NCBI RefSeq assembly: GCF_027925525.1 | Contig: NZ_BSDJ01000003.1 | Location: 124,001 to 188,000 of the forward strand | Direction of reading: 5' to 3' | Length of the DNA stretch: 64,000 bases | From: Paenibacillus tyrphae | Lineage (GTDB): Bacteria; Bacillota; Bacilli; Paenibacillales; NBRC-103111 | Part shown: in pieces, positions 6,981 to 14,078 of the stretch | How positions within the stretch are numbered: the stretch's first letter is position 1 | Layout of the letters: the number at the start of each line of letters is the position of its first letter | The notes under the pieces: generated by a model | Seen by the model: the letters and a program-made list of their open reading frames with translations, nothing else | Database searches by the model: none | Told to the model about the DNA's origin: nothing | Program-made: the position numbers and the translations under genes

Positions 6981-8309
6981 TTAAACAGCTCTGACAGGAT
7001 ATTTGAGAAAGCTTTCTATTTGTTGCTCCGTTGCATATGCCTTATATTGTTCAAACAAGGCAGTGCAGCGGACATAATCCTCATTCCGGCTCATTTTGTG
7101 GGCTAAGGCAAGGCAGTGTAACGTCTCATCCAGCCCTTCTTCGATTCGTCCGTGTCTGAACTCATACATAGCCTTATGATACCTAAATCGAAGGTGTCGA
7201 TCCGAAAGGATGAGATCGTCGTCAAAAGAATGAAAAGCATGAATGGCTTCGGAAAAACGCGGTAATACGTGATTAGCAGAGAAACCATAGGTATTTGCTG
7301 ATTTTAAGATCGCGATTAATCCGGCCAGAATGTCTTCAAGCCAGTTAAGGCTCGCCAAATAATCGGCATATTCGTCAATAATGCCTTTGTTCCCGGTTAG
7401 CACCTCAAGCGTATATAAATTTGCTTTCGCAAAAATACGAAACGTTTCTTCTTCTTTCTTACCTGATTCATCGAGAGGTTCCGGCCATTCCAGATTAGCA
7501 TAGCTGTGTACGTATTTTTTGGCATCATCGTATAACTCCTGCTTTTCTAATACGACGCTTTTAAACAAGAGTCCTATGCCGTAGTAGTATATCAAATGTC
7601 GCTCGCTCTCAATCTTCTCTCGTGTTCTGCACAATGCCATACTTAACTCCGCTAGCTCATCCGCGAATTTCTCAACCTCGTCCCACTTCTGCAAAGCAAA
7701 GCAGGCCTTAGTCAGCTTTAATAGTGAGGCCAGTTGGTGATGCTCCGGCAGACGTTTTCGGAACGGTTCAAACCGAATGATCGCTCTCCAATTCTTCTCC
7801 GCATCCGTACCTTGAGCTATGAGAAATAATCGATAATGACTCACGGCCAGCATCTCGGAGAAGCTATCCTTGGTCCCGTCAATCACGACTTGGTAGAAAT
7901 GCTCTGCTTCCCGCAATCTCTCCGTCTGGAAGAGCTGCTCTGCCACGGCAAAAATAATGGATACGTTCTTCGGATTATCAAGGAGCTTGGAGATCACCGG
8001 TTCAATACAATCATGACGGCCGAGCTCTGCACATCGCACCAAGTAAGGAATCAACCGCCGTCGGGACCATTTTTCCTCCGAAATGCATTCTTCTGTATAC
8101 AGCTCGTACAGCCATCCTGGGGCTTTCCCAAAAAGCCGGGCCAAAGCATCCAATTGACCGATTGTGATCGAACGGGCTACACCATTCAAGGCTCGGCTTA
8201 AATTTCCTGCGTTGATCCCTGTTAATTCAGCCACTTGATTGAGGCTGTAGCCATGCAGTTTCATCTGGTCTTCAATTTCCCAACGCAAAGGACGATTGAT
8301 ACCCCGCAC
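6981..8309 (-). CDS. Second RRNPP-type receptor, HTH + TPR, without peptide gene
   Basis: 442 residues, alignable from end to end with the receptor at 1697-3043: same HTH (YSLNQVAELTGINAGNLSRAL) and same helical repeats. Start: GTG at 8309 with GAGGAGGG upstream, matching the start of the paralogue. Unlike that gene it ends a few residues earlier (KYPVRAV), has no ribosome-binding site at its 3' end, and no secreted short ORF follows. It is therefore either an orphan that answers another receptor's peptide or a receptor that has lost its partner. It is divergent from barnase-barstar, with a 191-base shared intergenic region that contains the motif also found upstream of the first receptor. 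Confidence 0.85.
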   Translation of the reverse strand: MRGINRPLRWEIEDQMKLHGYSLNQVAELTGINAGNLSRALNGVARSITIGQLDALARLFGKAPGWLYELYTEECISEEKWSRRRLIPYLVRCAELGRHDCIEPVISKLLDNPKNVSIIFAVAEQLFQTERLREAEHFYQVVIDGTKDSFSEMLAVSHYRLFLIAQGTDAEKNWRAIIRFEPFRKRLPEHHQLASLLKLTKACFALQKWDEVEKFADELAELSMALCRTREKIESERHLIYYYGIGLLFKSVVLEKQELYDDAKKYVHSYANLEWPEPLDESGKKEEETFRIFAKANLYTLEVLTGNKGIIDEYADYLASLNWLEDILAGLIAILKSANTYGFSANHVLPRFSEAIHAFHSFDDDLILSDRHLRFRYHKAMYEFRHGRIEEGLDETLHCLALAHKMSRNEDYVRCTALFEQYKAYATEQQIESFLKYPVRAV

Positions 8310-8338
8310 GAAGAAACCCTCCTCTAGCAATATAGATC

Positions 8339-8359
8339 AATTTTACCTTAATATGGCAT
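8339..8359 (-). promoter_or_regulatory. Motif shared with first receptor promoter
   Basis: AATTTTACCTTAATATGGCAT, alignable with 3074-3093. It lies between the receptor and the barnase gene, so a protein bound here could affect both directions. Confidence 0.45.
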
Positions 8360-8500
8360 CTGAATAAAATGAAAAAATACGACCGTGGAATGGGTAGTTG
8401 GAATGCGGGGCTCATGTTTTGTGGATATTTTGAAACTTCTAATGGATCACTACCGTAAATATTCGGGTACCGAATTGATAAAAAAGTGAGGATGAGCCTC

Positions 8501-8917
8501 TTGAAAGTCATGAAGTTCGTATTGTTTGCATTGTTAAGTTTATTGCTTCTGGCTGGTTGCGGATTGCTTCAAGAAAAATCGCAATCACAAGGTCTGACCA
8601 GTTTTGAAGATGTCGCAAAGTACATAAAGGCCCATAATAAACTGCCTGATAATTTCATCACAAAAGACGAAGCAAGAAAACTGGGCTGGGACCCCCAGAA
8701 AGGAAACTTGCATAAAGTCGCGCCAGGCAAAAGCATTGGCGGCGATGTCTATCAAAATCGTGAAGGAAAATTACCAGCAAAAAAGGGAAGGTTATGGTAC
8801 GAAGCCGATATTAATTACAAATCTGGCCATCGGGGAAAGGACCGAATCTTATTTTCCAACGATGGTTTAATATACAAAACGGAAAATCATTACGAGACGT
8901 TTGAACAAATAAAGTGA
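8501..8917 (+). CDS. Barnase-type ribonuclease with lipoprotein signal
   Basis: About 138 residues. The C-terminal 105 are clearly barnase: KLPDNFITKDEARKLGW, VAPGKSIGGDVY and DRILFSNDGLIYKT. The catalytic residues are present: Glu in YEADINY (barnase Glu73), both Arg in GHRGKDR (Arg83, Arg87) and His in NHYETF (His102). Barnase cuts RNA preferentially after G. Start: TTG at 8501, spaced 9 bases from GAGG; GTG at 8486 is possible but has no site. The N-terminus has a hydrophobic stretch ending LLAGC, a lipobox, so it is predicted to be lipid-anchored rather than freely secreted as in B. amyloliquefaciens. Barstar follows. Confidence 0.93.
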   Translation: MKVMKFVLFALLSLLLLAGCGLLQEKSQSQGLTSFEDVAKYIKAHNKLPDNFITKDEARKLGWDPQKGNLHKVAPGKSIGGDVYQNREGKLPAKKGRLWYEADINYKSGHRGKDRILFSNDGLIYKTENHYETFEQIK

Positions 8918-8937
8918 GTCAATGGAGGGATTAGGGA

Positions 8938-9216
8938 TTGCGGGATATTATATTAGATGGCAGTAAAATTGATAATGTCAGTCAACTGCACGCCGTCTTG
9001 AAAGAAGCCCTGGAGCTGCCGGAGTATTATGGCAATAATTTAGACGCTTTGTGGGATTGTTTGACAGGTTGGGTTGAAATGCCGCTGACGATTCGGTGGT
9101 TACATTTTCAAGAGAGCGAGAAGAAGCTAGGGGAATATAGTAATCGTTTGCTGCTACTTTTTCGAGATGTTGAACAAGAAATCGAAGGATTTCATCTGCT
9201 GCTTGACCCTAATTGA
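8938..9216 (+). CDS. Barstar-type ribonuclease inhibitor
   Basis: 92 residues, TTG start with GGAGGGATTAGGGA upstream. The barstar core LPEYYGNNLDALWDCLTGW (about residues 27-45) is nearly identical to the known inhibitor, including the Tyr and the two Asp (barstar Tyr29, Asp35, Asp39) that plug the barnase active site. It stays in the cytoplasm and protects the producer. It begins 20 bases after the barnase stop, so both are likely transcribed together. A terminator follows at 9285. Confidence 0.95.
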   Translation: MRDIILDGSKIDNVSQLHAVLKEALELPEYYGNNLDALWDCLTGWVEMPLTIRWLHFQESEKKLGEYSNRLLLLFRDVEQEIEGFHLLLDPN

Positions 9217-9284
9217 ACGCATTTCGATCAAAAAATTACCGTGGAGAGTGCCCTATAACAATCGGAAGTGAACATTATCTCATG

Positions 9285-9319
9285 AAAAGTCGCATACAAT
9301 GCGGCTTTTCTTTTTTTTG
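9285..9319 (+). terminator. Terminator after barnase-barstar
   Basis: AAAAGTCGCAT-ACA-ATGCGGCTTTT followed by C and eight T. Confidence 0.85.
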
Positions 9320-9554
9320 TTTTCATCATCTGATGGGGCCGCACAGTGACATGAGAGTAAGATGTTTTAAATTTTCGCATTTGATATACCAAAAAAAGAA
9401 GGGCTGACCACGTCTCGAGATGAATCAGCACCTTCCTTGAAAAAAATAACACTTCAATGGCGGTTGAATAATTCACAGTTGTATTGCGTTGTCTCTTGCA
9501 ACTGGTCGACTCAACTCTGGGTTACGCCGATCATGTCAGCTCATCCGTTACCAA

Positions 9555-10421
9555 TCATTGGTTAGCGTCCGGAGCTAAATGCCGAACATGCTTTAAATAG
9601 GCGGTGACGCGCTGATCGTCTTCCAGAGGATATTCGTAATTCAATCGGTTCGCCACATCCTGCGCGGTTCGGCGGAACAACTCCCCCATGGCGAACAAGG
9701 CTCGCCAGACTCCTTCGTAAGTCGTGTCCGGGAAGGTGGACATCAATGCGTGCCAGTTCTCCCTCGAAAGATGCTTCTCTAAATATTTGCCGTTTTTGCC
9801 TGTGCTGACCGAAAAATCGGTGCCGATGCCAACCTGCCATTCGAGCATCTGAATCAGCATCGGTCTCACGGCCGCGTTCAAATGATCTTGAGCATAGAGC
9901 ATTTCTCGTCTCCATAAGCCTTTGGCCACGTACGTGGATACCCACCAGAATTCATTGCAGCAATCGGCAAAAAGCTTGGCCGACGGGCGCTTCACCCAAT
10001 AATCCACGTCTGTCGGGGCTGGAAGCAAGGGAAGGCAATCGTCTTTGTCCAACAAAACGACGGCCAGTTTATCGTCGCTGTTCCAGTTGTCCTTCTGCTC
10101 GAACGGACACAGGGTCAGGTCAATCCGGTTGCCATCCGCGAACAGCATCAGGTAGGGGAACTTTCCATCCAGCTCGGGAGGAATAAGCTTCATCTCTTCC
10201 GGCTTCTGCATGATAATCCGGCTGCCGAAGCGGTCGATCCACTGCTTATCTTCTATAAAAGAAGGCAGATCATGAACGATATACACGATGTCGTAATCCT
10301 GAAACACATCTTTCGGCGCATTCGGATTCGTTCGCGACCCGTTCATCCCGACCGCCCGGATTCGCTCATCGTTTCGGGCCATATTCAAAATTAAATTCAT
10401 CATTTCCTGTTCGCTTCTCAT
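9555..10421 (-). CDS. aadK: Aminoglycoside 6-adenylyltransferase (AadK/ANT(6)-like)
   Basis: 288 residues. The nucleotidyltransferase signature GMNGSRTNPNAP followed by FQDYDIVYIV (metal-binding D-x-D type) is near residues 25-48, and NRIDLTLCPF holds the third acidic residue. FWWVSTYVAKGLWRREMLYAQ is typical of the ANT(6) family, which adenylylates streptomycin. Length matches the chromosomal AadK of Bacillus. Start: ATG at 10421, with GGAGG 11 bases upstream. Its context does not suggest a mobile resistance gene. Function as resistance determinant is inferred from the family. Confidence 0.88.
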   Translation of the reverse strand: MRSEQEMMNLILNMARNDERIRAVGMNGSRTNPNAPKDVFQDYDIVYIVHDLPSFIEDKQWIDRFGSRIIMQKPEEMKLIPPELDGKFPYLMLFADGNRIDLTLCPFEQKDNWNSDDKLAVVLLDKDDCLPLLPAPTDVDYWVKRPSAKLFADCCNEFWWVSTYVAKGLWRREMLYAQDHLNAAVRPMLIQMLEWQVGIGTDFSVSTGKNGKYLEKHLSRENWHALMSTFPDTTYEGVWRALFAMGELFRRTAQDVANRLNYEYPLEDDQRVTAYLKHVRHLAPDANQ

Positions 10422-10521
10422 CTTCGTTCCAACCTCCATCGAATATAGTCAGGGTTCGGCATTCAGACGAGGCGGGCGGTCCGCGAATACGGACAGCATC
10501 GGACGCTCTTAGATCGAGACG

Positions 10522-10548
10522 TTATAAGTTATCCAACAGCTTTTTCAT
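10522..10548 (-). CDS. 8-codon mini-ORF with strong ribosome-binding site
   Basis: Downstream of the promoter at 10572-10601, ACAGGAGGATGATCATC precedes ATG, coding MKKLLDNL and then stop. It may be a leader peptide for the aadK gene 100 bases downstream or the stump of a deleted gene. Its small size makes any function uncertain. Confidence 0.3.
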   Translation of the reverse strand: MKKLLDNL

Positions 10549-10571
10549 GATGATCATCCTCCTGTCTCTTG

Positions 10572-10601
10572 ATTATAACTCCAGTTTATGGAAGGGTACA
10601 A
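10572..10601 (-). promoter_or_regulatory. Candidate MerR-type promoter
   Basis: On the minus strand TTGTAC and TATAAT are separated by 18 bases, and the spacer holds a palindrome-like CCTTCCATAAACTGGAG. Long spacers with an internal dyad are the hallmark of promoters remodelled by MerR-family activators. It reads toward the mini-ORF and aadK. No merR gene is in the neighbourhood. Confidence 0.4.
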
Positions 10602-10624
10602 CGCTTCTTCCTTACAAGGCGCGG

Positions 10625-11572
10625 CTAAACGTACCTCGCCATCATCTCGGCCAGCCTTCGCTTGATGTTATCGATCAGCTCCGGCGGGTGCTGTACGGTC
10701 GCATCGGCGCCCAAGCCGATGAAAAACTGCGCCAGAAACGGAATGTCCCCCTTCGGCAAACTGCCTTCCAGCCATCCGGTGCCGTCCTCGCGGCGGTGCA
10801 GCTTGGTCGCCGACCAATGCTCGGCCTCGCATCGATGGACCCCCTCCTCGGTCAGCTCCACATACAGACTGGTGAATTCCTGCTCCGAGGGGAGCAGTGC
10901 CTCCCGGTTGCCGAGGTGGAGATGCCGGAGGTTAAGCGGCTGCGTTCCGGAAGTATCCTCCTCCGCGGACTTGATCCGGTCGCACCGGAACAAGCGGATA
11001 TCTTCGCGAAGGAAGCAGTAGGCGGGACAGTACCATAAACCACTGCTGGCATAAATGCCGACCGGCTGGATGAGTCTGGTGGATACGCCTTCGCGCGATT
11101 CGTATTCGATGCGGATCACCTTTTGCCGGATAGCTCCGTCCAGCAGGATCGACAAATAAGGGAATTTCGCCTGTCTCGACGGAATCACAAAATCAATCCG
11201 GTTCTTCATCTCATCGATCCGATCGCGCACATCCCCCGACATGTAAAAATAAAATTTGCTCAAGGCGGAGGAAGACTCTGTCTCGAAGGGCAGGTAGGCA
11301 TAGTGGCGCAGAGCATGACACGCAAAAAAGATCGCAACCGCCTCCTCCTCGGTAAAGGCGATCGGGGGCAAAATCCGTTCGTTCAATACCTGATACCCGC
11401 CATGAGGTCCCACCTCTGAATATAACGGCACCCCAAGCTCGCTCAGTTCCTGCAAATCGCGCAGAATCGTCCTCGTCGATACGTCAAACTCCGAGGCCAG
11501 TTCCTTAACGGTAAATTTCTTCTTTCGGTTGACGGTCATCATCAATTCCATCAGTCGTTTTGATTTGGACAT
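10625..11572 (-). CDS. YafY-type transcriptional regulator (HTH + WYL domain)
   Basis: 315 residues. The N-terminal HTH_11 winged helix (VKELASEFDVSTRTILRDLQEL, residues about 22-43) is followed by GGYQVLNERILPPIAFTEEEA. The WYL domain lies around 140-230 (IRIEYESREGVSTRLIQPVGI, SSGLWYCPAYC). WYL proteins bind small ligands or nucleic acid and usually act as repressors. It is divergent from the VOC gene, with a dyad between (11602-11618). Single-domain regulation of the neighbour is the simplest reading. Confidence 0.88.
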   Translation of the reverse strand: MSKSKRLMELMMTVNRKKKFTVKELASEFDVSTRTILRDLQELSELGVPLYSEVGPHGGYQVLNERILPPIAFTEEEAVAIFFACHALRHYAYLPFETESSSALSKFYFYMSGDVRDRIDEMKNRIDFVIPSRQAKFPYLSILLDGAIRQKVIRIEYESREGVSTRLIQPVGIYASSGLWYCPAYCFLREDIRLFRCDRIKSAEEDTSGTQPLNLRHLHLGNREALLPSEQEFTSLYVELTEEGVHRCEAEHWSATKLHRREDGTGWLEGSLPKGDIPFLAQFFIGLGADATVQHPPELIDNIKRRLAEMMARYV

Positions 11573-11601
11573 GGCCTGGCTCCGATTTTATTTTTGTATT
11601 T

Positions 11602-11618
11602 GTGACAATAGTTGTCAC
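11602..11618. promoter_or_regulatory. Operator dyad between WYL regulator and VOC gene
   Basis: GTGACAA-TAG-TTGTCAC, perfect 7-base arms, 30 bases from the regulator start. This is the likely binding site of the WYL protein. Confidence 0.6.
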
Positions 11619-11701
11619 TATTATAAGCTACAATAAGAACCAAGACCAGCTGATTTAAACGAAGCCGGCCGAATCGATAACATCAAAGGAGCTGTTGAAG
11701 A

Positions 11702-12124
11702 ATGACGATGCAAATTACCCCTTTTATTATGCTGGATGGTCAGGCGGAGGAAGCGATCCGTTTCTACGAGCAAGCTTTGGGAGCCAAGGTGGTGTTCAAG
11801 CAAACCTTCGGTCAAGCGCCGGAAACCCCCGAGCAACCGATGCCGGAAGAAGTAAAATCGCGTGTCGCGCACAGCGTGCTCAAGATCGGCGACGCGGAGT
11901 TGTTCGTAGCCGATGGTTTCCCGGGCGAATTCGGGCAGCGGGGCGACCAACTGAGCATCTGCATGACGAGCGGCGATGTCGAAACGTCGAAGCGGTTGTT
12001 CGAAGCGCTTCAGCAGGACGGTCAGGTGAGGATGCCGCTGGAGGAGATTTATTTTAGCCCGGCCTACGGCATGGTTACGGATAAATTCGGCGTCACCTTC
12101 CAAATCTTTACCAAAAGACCATAA
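11702..12124 (+). CDS. VOC-family protein, PhnB-like
   Basis: 140 residues, glyoxalase/bleomycin-resistance fold of the PhnB (DUF1338-unrelated, 3-demethylubiquinone methyltransferase-like) group. Motifs: ITPFIMLDGQAEEAIRFYEQ at the N-terminus, HSVLKIGDAELFVAD in the middle and YGMVTDKFGVTFQIF at the end. The enzymatic role of this family is mostly unknown. Start ATG at 11702, after an AAGGAG site. It is divergent from the WYL regulator. Confidence 0.85.
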   Translation: MTMQITPFIMLDGQAEEAIRFYEQALGAKVVFKQTFGQAPETPEQPMPEEVKSRVAHSVLKIGDAELFVADGFPGEFGQRGDQLSICMTSGDVETSKRLFEALQQDGQVRMPLEEIYFSPAYGMVTDKFGVTFQIFTKRP

Positions 12125-12248
12125 TCGGATGGGGACGGCTCGCAAGGCGGAGCGGGGGCGAATTTCGCGGCGTGGTTTTAAACGTGTTTTAAACTGCATT
12201 TGCTAAACTGAACCTGTTAGCTACATTCACGCAGGGAGGTTTATAAAA

Positions 12249-12929
12249 ATGTACCGAAAACTGTTGCCTACGGCGATTCTCTGCTCCGGGGCCGCGTATC
12301 TCATCGCAATGGCGGCCGAGAACCTGCTCTTGCGGTGGATTCTGAAACCGGGGACGATGCTGCTCATTATCGCGCTTGCGCTGACAGCCGTCCCCTTTTC
12401 CCGCGTGTATCGGCGCTTGATGCTCGCCGGGCTTGTCTTCTCCGTCGTCGGCGACGCGCTGCTGCTCCTCCCCGACAATCAATGGTTTACGCTGGGCGTC
12501 GGCTCTTTCTTGATCGCCCACGTGTTCTACATCTTGGCGCTGCTGACCCGTCGCCGTCCGACTCTGGCACGCCTGCTTTCTCTGCTCCCTATTGTCGCTT
12601 ACGGCGTCGGGCTGCTGACCGGATTGCATGACGGCATGTTCGCCAGTCCTGGCAACGGCGGCCTGTGGATTCCTATCGTAGTTTATGTGGCTGTCATTTC
12701 CGTAATGGTCTGGACGGCCGTCCTGAGCGGCAGCCGGACCGCTGCGATCGGCTCGATCCTGTTCTTCCTCTCCGATTCGCTGCTCGCATGGAACAAGTTT
12801 GTGACGCCGATGGAATGGGCCGGATACGGAGTCATGGTCACCTACTACCTGGCCCAATACTTGATGGCCCGCAGCGTGGAAGCGCCGCGCCTTAATCCGA
12901 GCAGCGCTCGGGTAACGGAAAGCCGCTAG
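12249..12929 (+). CDS. YhhN/TMEM86-family membrane protein (lysoplasmalogenase-like)
   Basis: 226 residues with about 8 membrane helices. Family features are LKPGTMLLIIALAL near residue 32, GLVFSVVGDALLLL near 61, GSFLIAHVFYI near 86 and LFFLSDSLLAWNKF near 178. Eukaryotic TMEM86B hydrolyses the vinyl ether bond of lysoplasmalogen; the bacterial role is less clear. The ATG follows GGGAGGTTTATAAAA. Its 3' end overlaps the convergent SDR gene by 4 bases. Confidence 0.85.
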   Translation: MYRKLLPTAILCSGAAYLIAMAAENLLLRWILKPGTMLLIIALALTAVPFSRVYRRLMLAGLVFSVVGDALLLLPDNQWFTLGVGSFLIAHVFYILALLTRRRPTLARLLSLLPIVAYGVGLLTGLHDGMFASPGNGGLWIPIVVYVAVISVMVWTAVLSGSRTAAIGSILFFLSDSLLAWNKFVTPMEWAGYGVMVTYYLAQYLMARSVEAPRLNPSSARVTESR

Positions 12930-13837
12930 GGCCGCCGGACATTCGCGTCCATCCAAAGACGGCCCGAATGAAAGTCAGCGCCGCGCCCCGTATCGCCTGA
13001 CAGCCCAACCTCTTGCTCGCTCCAGGCCCACAGCCTGCGGGCAAGCTCCATGTCTTGGGCCCGGGCCGATACCGGCGCAACTCGTTTGCGGTAAAAGTAT
13101 TCGCCGCTGATGGAGCTTACCTCCGGACTCGAAGCGAGGTAAACGGTCGTGCGGGCGCCCTCCTCCGGGGTCAGGAAAAACGGCCGCAGCAAGGCGTGAA
13201 TCTTGCCGCCGAAGCCGGTGGCGCGGTCGACGCCGAGATTGGTACCGACCGCGCCCGGATGCAGCGAGTTGGCCGTCGCTTTCGTTCCTTTCAGCCGTTC
13301 CGCCAGCTCCTTCGTGAACAGAATGTTCGCCAGCTTGGACTGCGCGTAGCCTTTCCACACGCTGTATCCTTTCGTCAAATGCGGGTCGTCGAAATGAATG
13401 TTTCCGATCTTATGAGCCCCGGATGACACGGTGACGACCCGTCCTTGCGGCGAACGCAGAAGCGGCTCCAGCAGCAGGTTGGTCAGCAAAAAGTGCCCCA
13501 GATGATTCACGCCCATCATCGCCTCGAAGCCGTCGGCGGTCGTCTGCCGCTTGATCGCGACGACGCCCGCATTATTGATGAGCGCGTCCAGCGTATCGTG
13601 CTGCTCATCGAACGCCGCGGCGAAGGTGCGGACGGAGGCCAGCGAGCCGAGGTCCAACTGCACCAGCCGCAGCCGGTCCGAGCCGCTCTGCCGCTGCGCT
13701 TCCTGCAGCGCCTGTTCGCCGCGTTCCCGGCTGCGGCAGGCCATAATGACATGCGCTCCCAGCCTTGCCAGCTCCACCGTCGCAGCAAGCCCCATTCCGG
13801 AGTTGGCCCCCGTTACGATCACGATGCGGTCCCGCAT
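12926..13837 (-). CDS. Short-chain dehydrogenase/reductase
   Basis: 303 residues, classical SDR. Cofactor motif TGANSGMG (residues 9-16), NNAG near 90, and the catalytic YxxxK as YAQSK near 162 are all visible. CRS near residue 35 suggests NADP preference. The family closest in pattern is the retinol dehydrogenase/protochlorophyllide reductase-like SDRs (CRSRERGEQAL, LHPGAVGTNL). The substrate is unknown. The start ATG follows AGGGATTCGG. The gene is convergent with yhhN and divergent from the ABC exporter. Confidence 0.88.
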   Translation of the reverse strand: MRDRIVIVTGANSGMGLAATVELARLGAHVIMACRSRERGEQALQEAQRQSGSDRLRLVQLDLGSLASVRTFAAAFDEQHDTLDALINNAGVVAIKRQTTADGFEAMMGVNHLGHFLLTNLLLEPLLRSPQGRVVTVSSGAHKIGNIHFDDPHLTKGYSVWKGYAQSKLANILFTKELAERLKGTKATANSLHPGAVGTNLGVDRATGFGGKIHALLRPFFLTPEEGARTTVYLASSPEVSSISGEYFYRKRVAPVSARAQDMELARRLWAWSEQEVGLSGDTGRGADFHSGRLWMDANVRRP

Positions 13838-13890
13838 CCGAATCCCTCCTTTTTTCTATTATTATAGTGCTTCGGCTATCGTTCTAGGTA

Positions 13891-13933
13891 AAGAATGTTC
13901 CGCCTGAACCGGGTGAGGGGCATTCTTTTTTTT
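13891..13933 (+). terminator. Terminator-like stem-loop in the SDR/ABC intergenic region
   Basis: AAGAATG...CATTCTT with an inner CC/GG pairing and a run of eight T on the plus strand. No gene precedes it on this strand, so it may act as a leader attenuator or be a remnant. An A+T-rich dyad (AATTAAATTGTTTAATTAAAT, 13975-13995) follows before the ABC genes. Confidence 0.45.
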
Positions 13934-14078
13934 AGTCGAATTTGGATTTGACATGGATGAAAAGCAAGCATAAAATTAAATTGTTTAATTAAATATGTCT
14001 AAAATATTCAACGGTCTATCTAACCGGCATTTTCTGGTGCCGGAGACGGGTCCAAGCGAGTGGAGATGATAATAAAGT

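Noticed and set aside
9213..9407. 64-codon ORF after barstar
   Set aside because: Runs through the barstar terminator and has no ribosome-binding site or recognisable sequence.
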